A stretch of 64,000 bases of DNA from Auxenochlorella pyrenoidosa (lineage: Eukaryota > Chlorophyta > Trebouxiophyceae > Chlorellales > Chlorellaceae): positions 1,222,584 to 1,286,583 of the forward strand of contig KQ482066.1 of NCBI GenBank assembly GCA_001430745.1, written 5' to 3'. Each line of letters opens with the position of its first letter. The stretch's first letter is position 1. The notes under the pieces are model-generated. The model worked only from the letters and a program-made list of their open reading frames with translations, was not told the origin of the DNA and did not search any database. Made by a program: the position numbers and the translations under genes. This document shows positions 47,417-59,182 of this stretch, one piece after another.

Positions 47417-48968
47417 TCACTTGCGGCCCCAGGCCTTGGCTGCCTGCCGCTGCTGCGCAGAGGCGGGGGCAGAGGCGGCCTTCTTGCCGCCCGCAAGGGC
47501 CACAACCGCGCTGGCGGCGACCGTCACGACGGCGGCGGTGAGCAGGCCCTTGATCAGGCCAGAGCTGCGCTGCTGCGCTGCGGGGGCCTCGGCCTCGACC
47601 TCAGCCTTGGCCTCGGCCTGCAGGCAGGCGCAGGGAGCGGGGGCGATACAGGGTGTTATGCTTAGTGAGGGCGCGCTGCTGGATGCACAGGCGCCGACAC
47701 ATCAGTCTGCATCCATGCAGGCCCACGCTCCACCGCCCTCTCCAGCCTCCTTCCTGCCCCGTCGCCGGACTCCAGGGCTCCACACCTCAGGACAGGGCGG
47801 CCCAGGGGCCACCTCTCCACCTGCAGAACTGCCTGTAAATTTGCCCTGCGATGCTGCGTCCGCCCCCAACCCCCCAACCCATCCTCGGCCTCACCTCGGG
47901 GGCGGCCAGGGCTGCCACGCTCTCCACCTCCTGAGCCGCCTCCTGCACCGTCTCCGTGGCGGGCGCCGGCTCCTCGTGGTCCGGAAGCGCAGCAGGGGCC
48001 GGCGCCTCGGGGGCCGCCCTGGGCTCCACAGCCTGTGCCGCGGGCTCCTCGGGCTCAGCCTCAGCCTCGGGCTCAGCAGGGGGGGCGGCGGCGGCGGCGG
48101 CCTTGGCCGCGGCGGCGGCCTGTTCCTCGGCAGCCCTGGCCTGCAGGGGCGGGGACGGGGCAGGGACCGGCGGTGGGGCAATGGCACGGAAGCTGCGGCG
48201 GCGCCGCTGAAAGTGTCTTGGCACGTGTGGACGAGAGAGGGGGGGTGTCCAGTGGGCCGGATGAGGGCAGATTCTGCGGGGTGCGGGACTGCGCGCCGCC
48301 CATACCGCCCTCGCAGCCATTCCCTGGCGGCTGGCCCGCTGCCCATTCGGCAGCCCGCGCAGCCGCGCCATCGCTGTGCCCCCTGCCTTTGGGCCTGGGG
48401 GTGTGGTTACTGGGCCCAGGGCCGGGCTGCTTGGCAGCCGTGGTGCCGCCGGGTGGCCCGGCGGGGGCGGCCGGCCAAGCAGCCCGCCGCTCGGCCTCCC
48501 CAGACGCAGGCACGGTGGCGCAGCCCTGCACCCACCTGCTCGGCGGCCTGCTGCTGTTGGGTGGGGCCCACAGAGGGGACCCGGATGAGGGAGGCAGCCG
48601 AGGAGGACTTTGAGAAGCCACCGTTGGCAGTCACGCCGGTGGGGCTGTTGCGCCCGGAGGCAGAGCCGCGGGGGGTCACCAGGCTCTGCAGCAGGAGGAC
48701 GAGGGGGGAGGGCCGGTGGAAGAGTGGGCAGCAGGGGGGGGGTCCAGGGCGGTGGCGCAGCGGCGGCGCTCCGGTATCCCCAAGTATCGGGTGAGATTTG
48801 GCGGGCGACCGGGCGTTGTTAACTCGGCCGGGCGCCAGCGCCGCCGCACGGGCAGCGCACCTTGATCTTCTTGCCCATCTTGCGGAAGCTGCCAGCGCGC
48901 TTGGGCTTGTCGAGGGGGCCCTCCACGACCGACAGGTCCAGGGCAGGGAGGTTTTGCGGCTGGCTCAT
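47417..48968 (-). CDS. Ala/Glu/Pro-rich protein with C-terminal membrane anchor
   Basis: Not recognised. Exons 48968-48861, 48685-48536, 48140-47895 and 47617-47417 join to 234 residues. The N-terminus MSQPQNLPALDLSVVEGPLD is followed by a basic stretch KPKRAGSFRKMGKKIK and a Ser-rich exon with possible phosphorylation sites (TPRGSASGRNSPTG, SKSSSAASLIRVPS). The third exon is almost entirely Ala, Glu and Pro (EPEAEAEPEEPAAQAVEP). The last exon carries GLIKGLLTAAVVTVAASAVV, with ALAGG after it, a single hydrophobic helix, then Lys/Ala and a short basic end AAKAWGRK. The layout fits a tail-anchored, or peripherally tethered, disordered protein. There is no plastid-type start. Confidence 0.7.
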
Positions 48969-49594
48969 GGTGGTGGGCTGGCGGCGGGAACGGCGGCAAG
49001 CCTGCGTCAGGGAGACAGAGCGGTGCGTGGGAGGCCAGACAAACTTCACACGGCCTACAGTCCAGCGTGCCCACGAGGGCGCCCAACACGAGACTGGCGG
49101 CGCTGGAAGCACCGAGGCCCTGCAGGGAATTTTAACAATCGGTGTTGTCGTGTTCGAAAGCGCTCGCTGGCCCTTCTCTTGTTTGCTTCAAAGCTTTCAA
49201 AGGCCTGTTGGACCTTCCCAACCCGCTGCAAGCCCCCCAAGCGCGTCCTGCTATCTGCAGAGCGGGCACAATAGGTGGGTGGGTCCAGGCTCTGCAGAGC
49301 GCTCAACTCACCTCTGCTAAATGACAGTCAGCAGGCTAGGTCCCCACTAGACGAATAGACACTCGCACAAGCGGCCAGCCAAAAGGGTGCCTGCTGGCCC
49401 TGCTGTGCAGCCCACTTCTGCTGCGGGTTCCTGGCGCTAGCAAGCGACCCCCGCAGCAATCCCGAAAGCGCGGGCAGGGCCAGCGGCCCGCCAGAAGCAC
49501 GCCACGCCCCCCGCCGGCGCGCCCTCCCCGCCTGGGCAGCGTCGCGGCCCGGCATCCGACCCCATAATCTCTGAACGTCTGCCAGGCCTGCGAC
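48969..49594. promoter_or_regulatory. Divergent upstream region
   Basis: 626 bases between the start codons of the Ala/Glu/Pro-rich gene (-) and the DUF760 gene (+). No exon was found. A moderately AT-rich stretch lies at 49128-49200. Confidence 0.4.
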
Positions 49595-51970
49595 ATGCTG
49601 GCAGCGGCGGCCTCCTGGGGCCTGCAAGTCCGGGCGGCTTGTGCCTACAACAAGCACCAGCAGGCTGCCCGCCTTGCCAGGCGTTCAGGCGCAGCAAGGC
49701 TGCGGGCACGCAGGGTGCAGCAGGCGCGGCGATGCAGGGGCCTGGGCTGTGCTGTGGCGGCCTGGGGAGCCGCCGACGGCAGCGGCAGCGAGCGGCTGAG
49801 GCTGCTCACCAAGTGAGCGCGGTGGGATGGCCCTGGCGGGTGCATGCCCGATGCGCCATCTGCAATTGCGCGCGTCTTGTCTCTCAGATTTGCCGGCCTG
49901 CATGGATGTCGTCATGCCCTCTGCAACTCGTGGTGCCGGGCCGCTGCCGCACTGCTGGGCCTGAGCGCATGCGGGAGGCTGCAGAGCCCGCCTCTTCTGA
50001 TCGTGTTCCTGTCCCTGGGCATGCTGCAGGTTTGTGCAGGAGGCTGATCCCGCCATCATGGCGCAGTTTGAGGCGGAGGCGCACCCCTGCGTGCTTGTTG
50101 GTACGCTGGCCCTGCTGGCCGTGCATGCCCTGCCTGCTTGCTCAGCCTGCTTGCGCCGCCGCCCCTGTGCCAGCGGCTGGCAGCCGCTCAGCCCAGTTTG
50201 CTGTCCGCCACTCGCTTCGCACCCCTTCCTTGCCCCCGTGCGTTTGCTCGCCCCGGACGCGGCCCAACCGGCCCCACTGCCCCCGCTGCCTGCCGCGCCC
50301 CGCCCGCAGCCATGCGGCAGACGATTACCAGCATGCTGGGCACGCTGCCGCCCCAGTTCTTCCGCGTCGTGATCAGCACCGAGGCGGAGAACCTGGCGCA
50401 GCTGATGTACTCTGTGCTCATGAGCGGCTACATGTTTGCCAACGCGTGGACGCGGCTCAGCCTCACGCAGGTGGGGTCAGCGCCGTGCAGCCCGCTCGCG
50501 TGGGCGCACGACGCGCCGGCGCGCCTCGTGGGCGGGCGGGCCGCTGTTCACGCTGGGGGAGCTGTGGCTGCTCCGGGCTCCTTCTGCAGCGCTCAGCTGC
50601 TGTGTCCGGGGCAGAGGGGGGCCGCTAGGCTGCCCAGCACTATGCCCAGCCATGGCAGCCCAGGGCCTTGGCAAGCTAGGGCAGCAGCGCCTCACCCCCT
50701 GCCACCCGTCCTCCCCTGCCGCTTGCCTGCAGAGCATGGCGGAGCTGCCGGTGCGGGGCCTGCTGGAGCCGGAGCTTGCCAGCCTGAACGGCAGCCGGGT
50801 GGGGCCCGACGGCGCGGTGGTGGCGGCGGCCGCGGCGCCCGCCGCCGCCGCCTCCAGCGCCAGCCTGGACGACCCGGCCTACGCGCCGGGCACCCAGAAA
50901 GTGCGGGTGGAGGGCGAGGTGCTGCGCTGGCACCACGAGCACGGCAAGGAGGCCATCCCCGCGCTGGCCTACATCGAGCAGCTTGAGGCCGAGATTGCAG
51001 AGCTGCGGCAGCAGGTGCGCTCGCGCCGCCCGCCGCGCCCTGCGACCTTGGCGCACACACCCCTGCGTGACCGGCGGGCCCCTGCATCTGACGCCGGCTG
51101 CCAGCTCTGCACCGGCCCGGGCCCGGGGCCCTCCGAGGCGACAGAACGCCAGAGAACCACTCGGCTCCCCCCCCCCCCCCCCCCCTTGCTGTGCAGATGG
51201 AGGCGCACCAGGCGGCGAGCGCGTCGTCGGCGCGGCTGCAGCCCGCCCCCGGCAACGAGCTGCTGGACTACATCAAGGGTCTGTCCCCCGAGGAGCTGGT
51301 GGCCCTCACCGACTGCGCCAGCGAGGACGTGCTCGAGGCCATGAACCTGTTTGTGCAGCGGCTCATGGGTGGGTGGGCGGGGGTGTGTCTCTGTGTGGGT
51401 GTGGCTGTGTGTGTGCGTGCCGCGGCGGCGCGAAGAGCAAGGGTTTCCCCTCATCCGGCCGCGGTTGTGTGCGTGGGTGGTGGGGGTGAGGGGGAGGGGA
51501 CTTTGAGGGGCTTGGGCTGCACCGCGGCTGGCGGTAATGTCGGTGATGCATCTCCAAACGCTCGGGCGCCAGCGAGCTGCGGCGGCGGCAGCCCACGGGG
51601 GGCTTGCTGCTGCGCCGCGGCCCGCTGCTTGCCACTCTCCCGTCGGTGCCCAAGCGCCACAGCACCGCGTGCACTGAGAGCTGCAGGGGTGGGTGGACAC
51701 AAGCAGGCGGCGCCCCGCCCTGCATCACTGGTGCTAACCAGGGTCCCCACCCCCATTCTTGCTGCGCGCCCCGCAGGCATGGAGGAGGAGGCGTGGCAGG
51801 GCGGCACCAGCGACTGTACCGCCGGCGAGCTGGCGCAGCTCATGTACTGGCTTATGATCACCGGCTTCTCCCTGCGCCAGCTGGAGCAGCGCTGCGACCT
51901 GACCCGCACCCTGGACCTGCCGGGCCCGGGAGAGGAGCCACCCAGCCTTCCGCCGGGGCGGTGGCAGTGA
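49595..51970 (+). CDS. DUF760 plastid protein
   Basis: Member of the plant/cyanobacterial DUF760 family, nuclear-encoded and plastid-targeted in Arabidopsis; biochemical role unknown. Exons 49595-49812, 50030-50100, 50310-50470, 50733-51014, 51197-51368 and 51777-51970 join to 365 residues. The first 72 residues (MLAAAASWGLQVRAACAYNK, then many Arg/Ala) are a transit peptide. The first DUF760 unit has ITSMLGTLPPQFFRVVISTE and ENLAQLMYSVLMSGYMF. The linker has YAPGTQKVRVEGEVLRWHHE and ALAYIEQLEAEIAELRQQ. The second unit has NELLDYIKGLSPEELVALTD, EDVLEAMNLFVQRL and GELAQLMYWLMITGFSLRQL. The LAQLMY motif occurs in both halves, showing the internal repeat. The start ATG is supported by the transit-like sequence and the phase-2 join to FVQEADPAI. 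Confidence 0.9.
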
Positions 51971-52816
51971 GCGCGCCGCCCCGTGCGGCGCTGCCGCTGA
52001 CCGACCGCGTGCGCCCGTTGGAGGCGGCGCAGCGCCGCCCAGCGTGCCCGCCTGGCTGCCTGGGCGGCACGGGGCATTTCCCGTGCGCCGTCGGGCCGGA
52101 CGGTTGGGGCTCTCGTCCCTCTGCTCGGCAGGTGGTCTGCTCGCTTGCATGGGTCTTGCTGAGCGCCCCGCGGCTCCTCTCCTCCCTTCTCCTCTGTACC
52201 ATACGCTCGCTCTTTGCACAAAGGAACGACTGACCCCACGATGTGGCCCCCGGCGGCCGTCCCTTCCCCTTCCCCCCTTTTTCCTCCTCGCCCCTGAGAC
52301 TGGCCCTGCGCCGAGGCCGGGCCTGCGCGCCCGAACCCGCACACTGCCCCTCCTCGCACTGCCGCTTTTGCCTCTGCAGCGCATGCGCTGCGCCGCCACC
52401 CCTTGCCCGGCGGGACCCCGCCTCCTCCGCCCCTCGCCCTGTATTGCAGCCTCATTGTTCACCCTTGTCCCTTATCTCTGGGCCCTCTGGGCCCTGTTTT
52501 CAGCCCCTCGTTGCCTGCTTTCAGCCTGCTGTCCCCTTCCCTCCACCGCTGCCCTGTAGCCTCCCGACCGCGCTTCTTCACACCCCCGCCCCTCTTGCAG
52601 CCCAACCCCTCTCGTGCTGATTTCATTTTGAGCATGCCGCAGCACTTGTAACACCAGCTCGCTGAGCCAAGCATGTGTTAGAATGATTTTGGGTGTCTGG
52701 CGGGCAGTCCCATGGCGGCCCGCGTGGCGGGGCGGCGCCTAGAAGCCGGGCCATCTGCACCCTCTATGCGACAGCATCGACTTTCTTCCACTCAGCAGGC
52801 GGCCTGAGAGCTCAGC
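51971..52816. other. 3' flank of DUF760 gene and LEA-gene promoter
   Basis: C/T-rich 3' UTR with a TGTAA at 52647-52651, then about 165 bases before the LEA-like start. The short spacing suggests a compact promoter. Confidence 0.5.
52647..52651 (+). terminator. Putative polyadenylation signal TGTAA
   Basis: TGTAA about 680 bases after the DUF760 stop and 165 before the next start codon. Confidence 0.5.
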
Positions 52817-55207
52817 ATGCCAACCAAGGTTTGGCAGACGGCCCTGGTCGGCGGCAAGGCGGCGCCTGCTGCGGCAGGGCGCCTTCTGCCGGCCCTCTCG
52901 CGCTCTTTTGCGGCCAAAAAATCGGAGGCAAGGCGCCGGGCGCGAAGGGTTTGGCGGGGGGCGGGTGTGACAGAGGGCGCCGGGGCGGCTGCAGCGGTAG
53001 AGCAGCGCTGCTCACGTTGCCCTCCTGCAGCCAGGGCACCAGACTTAAACCCTGCGGGTAACCCCAGCAGGCCGACTGTTCCCCTGTAATCATGATGCAG
53101 GAAGACCTGGGCGAGAGCACGCTGAGTAGGATGAAGGAGGCGGCGAGCGCCACGGGCGACCCTGCAAAGCAAGTTGGTTCTGGCCCCCGTCCTGCTCCCT
53201 GCCTGCTCGCGGCCTGCAGCCTCGCTACCCAGCCAACTCGGGGCTGCGGCATTGCCGCCATGCCTTCCAGCTGCCACGGGGCAGGCAGAAGCTAGCAAGG
53301 GGCTGGTGCATGCCCGCACAGCAGGTCCGTGCTTGGGTTCGACCCTGCCTGCCAATGGCAGTGCGCCCGCACCCATGGTTGACCAGCTGTCGTCCACGTT
53401 TGACCGTGCCTGCGCAGGGAGTGGGTGCAGGGCACCAGGGAGAAGGCCTCTGCCTATGCGCACTCAGCAGAGGAGGTGAGGCTGCGGGGTGCTTGGTATG
53501 CCCGGTGCTCTGGCGATGTTGCCGCACGCCCTTGCTGGCGCTGGCGGCATGCTTGAGAGAGAGGGGGCAGGCCAGGAAGGGCGTGTGGCGGAGCCGGCAC
53601 TCAGTTTTTGTGGCCAGCAGCAACCACGCATTGCATGAAACGGGCGTCTCAATGCGTGCTCGGACCGCAGCCCTCCTGCCCTCTCCCACCCTGACCTAAC
53701 CTTGCCCCCCTCCCCCAACGTCCGCCAGACGTACGAAACGATGAAGCGCAGCGCGCAAGACATGACCTCGCACGCCAAGGAGGCCATTAGCGGCAAGGGG
53801 AAGCAGGCGAGCCTCTTAAGGGCTGCCCGCAACCCGGGCGCTGGCCAGCAAAGCAGAGCCATGCCCCCCCCCCCTCCCCCCCCTCCTGGACACAGTGCGG
53901 AGAACAGAGGCAGCGCCGCTTGCCTGCCTGCCTGCCATGCGAGCCTGCCCCTGAGCCAGGGCACCGTGGCTGTGGCTAACCCTGCGGGCAGGCGGGGCAG
54001 AGGTGCACATTACTGTGGAGCTGAAGTATTGCCTGGAGCACACGCTCCTGTCCAAGCCCCCCCCCAAAAAAAACAAAATCAAACCCCTGCCCCACCCTCC
54101 GTAGATGATGGAGGGCGCGCAGCGCGCCGCCGCTGGCGCCGCCGCCTCGGGGGCAGCAGCTGCGGCGTCGCAGGCCGCCAGGGAGAAGGTCTCAGACCTG
54201 GCTGACAGGTGGGGCAGCGCTTGATTTGATCAGGATGCAGCGGCCCATGAGGGGGGAGGGAGGTGGATGCGGCGGGCATCGTGCAGCACAGCCCCAGTGC
54301 TTGCTTGCCTGCTCATGACTGCTCAGACCCCCTGCAGCCTGACTGCTCAGCTCCCCTGCTGCCTGACTTCTCAGCCCCCCTGCTGCATGACTGCTCTTGC
54401 CCCCCCGCTGCGTGCTGCCCAGGGCTGGCGAAGCGGTCGAGCAGGTGGCGGGCAGCGGCCGGGACCTGCCCTCTGCACGCGCCCAGTTTGAGGCCACCCG
54501 CGCCGAGGAGACAAAGGCAGCCACAAACAAGGACAGGAAGAGCCAGGTGGGGTGGGGGGTGCGGTGAGTCGTGGATGTTGGGGTTCAGGGTCAGGCAGAT
54601 GGCCAAGGCGCTAGCACTAGACGAGTCGAGGCGGGCTGGCAGGCTGCCGACAAGCGCACTCCTTTGTGTGGCCTTGCACTGCGCTTGTCTGTCTGCTGCC
54701 TGTCAGCTGTGCGCGCCCTCCTCCCGCCAGCCCCCTGCGGAGCGCGCCTCCTCCTGCCGGGCACCTCGTCCCTGCAGCGGCGGGCGCTTCGTCGGCAGAG
54801 CCCGTTGCGGGCACAAGTGTCAGCACTCCTGTGGACAGCCTGGAAATGTGGCTTGAATGCGGCACCCACATGCACATCCACCCACCCCCCTTGCAGCTCA
54901 CAGACGAGGCGGTGGGGGACAACCCTAGGGAGCAGAAGACGCGGGACGAGCACGAAATCCTGGAGAGCGACGTGAGCCCCCTTCGCCCCCTTCTGTGGTC
55001 TGTGCCTGGCTTCTTGGCAACTGTCGAGGGGTGCCAGGTTGCCTGCAGCTGATGGGCACTGGCGTCGGCCAAGCACTGTTGTGGGGTGCCAGGGTGCCTG
55101 CAGCCGATGGGCCCTGGCGTCGGCTACGGACAGGCGGCCCCCAACTTTGTCGTCACCCCCGCGTGCACCTCCCTTGCAGTTCTACACCAAGGCCTGATCC
55201 AGTGCTT
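52817..55207 (+). CDS. LEA-like amphipathic-helix protein, mitochondrial
   Basis: Resembles group-3 late-embryogenesis-abundant proteins, which are disordered when hydrated and protect membranes and enzymes during drying or freezing. Eight exons (52817-52927, 53101-53168, 53418-53475, 53729-53806, 54105-54208, 54423-54546, 54897-54971, 55190-55207) join to 211 residues. The N-terminus (MPTKVWQTALVGGKAAPAAA, then GRLLPALSRSFAAKKS) is a strong mitochondrial presequence. The rest has Ala/Lys/Glu 11-mer-type segments: EWVQGTREKASAYAHSAEET, YETMKRSAQDMTSHAKEAIS, GAQRAAAGAAASGAAAAASQ, AREKVSDLADRAGEAVEQV. It ends with a charged segment and FYTKA. There is no Cys or Trp in the helical part beyond one Trp. 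Three of its seven introns start with GC (after 52927, 53168 and 53806). The final exon is only six codons. Confidence 0.8.
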
Positions 55208-55880
55208 GCCCCTCGAGCCAACTCGGCCAGCAGCGACTCACCCAGTAAGAGCGCTAGGCCACCCACTCCTTCTCAAGAGGGCTCCTGGCTCGCACCGCAC
55301 CATGCTCGTTGAACAGCCCACACACCAGGCTCAGCTCTGTTGCTTGCCCCTCATAACAAATGTCACTGTGTGGCTCCAAGGTTGCTGCTTCCTAGAGCGT
55401 CCCTGTTAGCACTGACAGCGGTTGCGGTGTACAGGCTGAGCAGATGCCGGCTCCTGAAGCAGCACGACTGTTGCAGATGGAAGGTGATTCAGGCCAGGCT
55501 GCACGAGCTCCCCTGGATTCTGCCAGGGATCCATCTGTGGCCACCAGGGGGGGAGGGGCATGCACATGCCCGCCTGGCTCCCTGGTTTGGCGGCGCTGCA
55601 TTCCCGATAACAGGCAACCTGGACACCCCGGCTGCCAAATTCCGCCCAGCTGAGAGCAGCCACTCTACCACCGGCGGCATGCCTTGGTAGTTGGCGCCGG
55701 GAGCAGTCTGTCCTTGTGGCCTACACTGTGCCCTGCTACAGCAATCTTGCCATGCGAAGAGTTTGGGCCAGTGAGCATTCAGGCCAGCGATTTAAGTCCC
55801 GTGTCAGCACATCAATGCGGGTTGTCGGTCCGTCAAGGGGCGGAGTGCGCCGGGTCAGCACGAGCGCCGCGCTGGCGCCT
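55208..55880. other. Convergent 3' flanks of LEA-like and CEP120-like genes
   Basis: 673 bases with no accepted coding signal. The segments at 55020-55060 and 55080-55120 in the last LEA intron are near-duplicates, but this flank itself has no clear repeat. Confidence 0.45.
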
Positions 55881-58800
55881 TCAGCCGCCACGCCGCGCCA
55901 ACGCCGCGCACTCCCGTACCCTGGCATCCAGCTGCGCTATCAGCGGGTCATCTGGGGAGTAGGCTCCGCTGTCCAGCAGCAGCTCTCGCTCCCTCAGCAG
56001 CCGCTGCACCGCCCCGCCCAGCTGGCCACACAGCACCTGGCCGCCGCCAACATTCTCCTTGCTGGGGCTCGCCGCGCCGCCTGCTACAGCAGAGCCAGCC
56101 GCCGCTGGCAGCGTGCACAAGCCGCCTGGCTCACGGCCTCCGCTGCTGGCACCCACGCCGCCGGCCCCGCCGCCGGCTGGGCCGCCTCCGCTGCTGCCGC
56201 TGCCGCTGCCGTCTGCGCCGCCAGCCCCGCCGCCCAGCTGCAGCGCGTGCAGCTGGCGCTGGAGCGCCCCCAGCTCCGCGGCATCCTTCCTAGCAGCCAG
56301 GGCCTGCTCCCGCGCCGCCAGCGCCGCCAGCTCAGCGTCCAGCTGGCGCCGCTTCACCCCTGCCAGCTCAGCCAGCTGCTGCTGCAGCGATGCCACCTCC
56401 TGCGCCAGCCGCACGACCTGCCAGAGGGGGTAGGGGGGGTGCGCCCGGGCGCAAAGGAATGACGGTCACAGGCTGCAGGGGTGAAGGAATGACGGCCGCA
56501 GGCCGCGGGCGCTCGCTCGCTGGACGAGCAGCATCGTCCGCCTCAGTGACACGTGTGCCGCTGCGCATGCAAGCAGGTCTGCCTGGTGTGCCGCCATGCA
56601 AGCTGCTGCCAGGCATGTTGTCGCGTTCAGACGACCCGTCCAGCCTGCTGACACCATCTCGACCTAAAGAGCGCCACAGCCCGGTCTCACATTCAGTCTG
56701 GACCACCTCCGTGCCCCTGCCTCTTTGGCCCTGCCTGCGCACTCCCCTGCTTGATGCACGTGCAAAGCCCAGCCTGGCGCAGCACCCACCTGCTCCTTGT
56801 ACTTGCGCTTGGCCTCAGCTGCCTTGGCAGCGCGCGCCTCTGCCGTCGCCAGCTCAGCGCGCGCCGCCGCCAGCTCAGCCTCCGTCCTCCCTGCCGCGCT
56901 GGCGCTGTGCTGCTCGCGGTGCCGCTGCAGCGCGCGGTCAGCCGCCGCGGCGCGCGCCTCTGCCGCCGCCGCCCTCGCCTCTGCCGCCGCCACCTCTTTC
57001 GCCAGCGCCTCCCTGCGCTGCGCCTCCAGCTCCAGCTGGTGCTGGCACTCAGACTGCAGCCGCCGCACCGCGGCCTCGGCCTCTGCCACCCGGCTGGCAT
57101 GCTCCCTCTCCAGCTCGCGCCGCCGCCGCGCCGCCGCCTCCTCTGCCGCCACCAGCCGCGCCTCCCGTTGCTCTGCCGCCGCCAGCACCTGCTGCGCCTT
57201 GCCCTCCAGGCCAGCATACTCGCTGCGCAGGGAGGCGGCCTCGGCCTCCCGCTCGGCCTCCCGCCGCCGCCAGGCATCCTCCAGCGCAGCCTGCGAGGGC
57301 GGTGTCGGGGGCAAGCATGCAAGAGGGCGCGCTGTGAGCCGGCAGGAGGGCAGCTGGGCGCACCATGGAGGCTGTCTGATGAGCACGCCGCACTCGCTGC
57401 CCACGTGGGGCGGCCGCCCACTGGGTCGCCCCGCCCCGCCAGCCCTGCGCCCAGGGCCTGACGCTCGGCAGGGCCTCACCATGCGCTTGGCCTCGCGCCC
57501 CTGCAGCTCCCGCCGCCACGCAGCCTCCTCCCCCCGCTTCCACAGCTCCAGCTGCCAGGCCGCTTCAAACTCTGGGCCGGCAAAGCCGTCTGGGTCTGGC
57601 AGAGGGGCCCCAGCAGCTGGCGCTGCTGCTGGCGGCTGAGCCTGCGCTGCTGGTGGGTGCTGGTATTGCTGCGAGGAGTGCTGCTGCTGGCTTGTTAGTG
57701 AGCTGTCTGCTAGTGCCGGCGGCAGCGCCGCGCCTGCTGCTGACGACGCCGCCGCTGTCGGTGCCTGCCGCTGCTCCGTCCGCGCTGGCTGCTGCTCAGC
57801 GCCGGGCGGCGTCCCCGCCGGCACTGCCGCTGCAGCCGCCGCAGAATTCGATGCTGCGCCCGTCGACGGCGCCCAGTCCGGGGGCGACGCATGCGGCGCC
57901 ACTGGCTGCGCTGCGGGGGCTGGCGCGGCAGCAACAACTGCGGGCAGCTCTGCTGCTGCTGCGGGCACTGCTGGCGGCGCTGCTGCTGCGGCAGGTGCGG
58001 GCGCCGGCCCTGCCTCCTCCAGAGACATGACCAGGTGCACGGTGCCCACCTGCACCCGCTCGTGCTGCGCCGGGTCGGCGGCCGACGGCACCAGCGCAAA
58101 CACGCCGGCCCGCCCGTCCACCCAGCTCTCCTGCAGGGCGCACGAGGAGGCCAGCCCTGCTGCTTGAGGCAGTGCTGAGCACAGAACGACCAGCCTGGGC
58201 GTGTGTGCAACCCCCCAGGGTGCATGCTTGGGTGCCACTGCTGCAGGCAGGTCGCCCAGTGACCCCGCCAGGCGCTCCCTGCAGCTGCTGCATCAGCCAC
58301 CTGCAGCAGCGGCGCCAGCGGCACGTGGGCGCGGCCCAGCAGCAGGTCATCCGCCAGGCGCTGCCTGTGGTATACATCAACCGTCATAACAGGGTTCCTG
58401 CAGGGGCAGCAAGACAACGGCAGGAGATTGCAATCGGGATACATGGAATGCTGAAGCAGGAGGAAAGCACGGTAGAGGCAGGGCGTGGCCACCTGGGCAC
58501 ATGGAAGCGCTGCTGGGGTTGAGGTGCGCGTCAGCCCCCGCTGCTGCTGGCAGCCTGTTTTTGCAGTACGCTGAGAGCAACCAGAGCGCCGCTCCGCCTG
58601 CGCCCCCTCTTGCCTGGCCAGCAGGGTCGCCACGCTCATCAGCCCGGCAGCAAAGTCGCAGGCCGCCCGCCCGCCTGGCAGCGCCGCCTCGCTGCCCCGC
58701 GCCACCTGCACCACGCCCGTGCGCAGCGGCGCCAGCCGCGGCGGCAGCCGGCCATTGCTTGCCTGGATCAGGCCTGCGTTTCCGGCACGGAGGGGTGAAA

Positions 58801-59182
58801 CGGGGGTTGGGGGCGCCACGCAGCTGGCAAGCTGCACAGCATGCACACTCACAGACGGCCTCTCGCTTGCTGCCATCATGCTGCGCGCCTGCGGGGGCAT
58901 GCTGGGCATGCTGGCAGCGGCCCTGCCATTCATGCACAGAAGTGCAAGGCAGCGCGGCACGAGGCAGCACCCACCTGCCAGCTCAGGCGGCAGCTCCAGC
59001 TCAAGCACCACCTCTGCCAGGTTCAGCGGCAGGCGCGGCCCAGCGGCAAAGCGCTGCAGGTCGACGCCAAAGGTGAAGGCGCGCAGCGAGCCGGCGCCGC
59101 CTTCGCTCAGCACCCCCTGGCTCAGGCTGCATGCCCGTGCAGCCAGCTCTGCATCGCCGCCGGCGACGGCGGAGCTGGTCAT
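55881..59182 (-). CDS. CEP120: CEP120/UNI2-like centriole assembly protein
   Basis: CEP120 family (Chlamydomonas UNI2) acts in centriole/basal-body elongation and maturation. Six exons (59182-58975, 58773-58614, 58397-58301, 58130-57480, 57290-56790, 56417-55881) join to 717 residues; human CEP120 has about 990. The N-terminal 150 residues hold parts of C2-type modules: FGVDLQRFAAGPRLP, VVLELELPPELAG, then TVDVYHRQRLADDLLLGRAH with VPLAPLLQ, and GVFALVPSAADP plus VGTVHLVMSLEE, a C2 end. A Pro/Ala/Gln linker follows. About residues 370-600 form an uninterrupted coiled coil (WRRREAEREAEAASLRSEYA). The C-terminus LLRERELLLDSGAYSPDDPL then IAQLDARVRE matches CEP120's conserved end (ERDTLL.TG.Y...D..I.ELDR.IRE, recalled). 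The first C2 domain seems missing; an upstream exon is not excluded. The intron after 58614 starts with GC. Confidence 0.78.
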
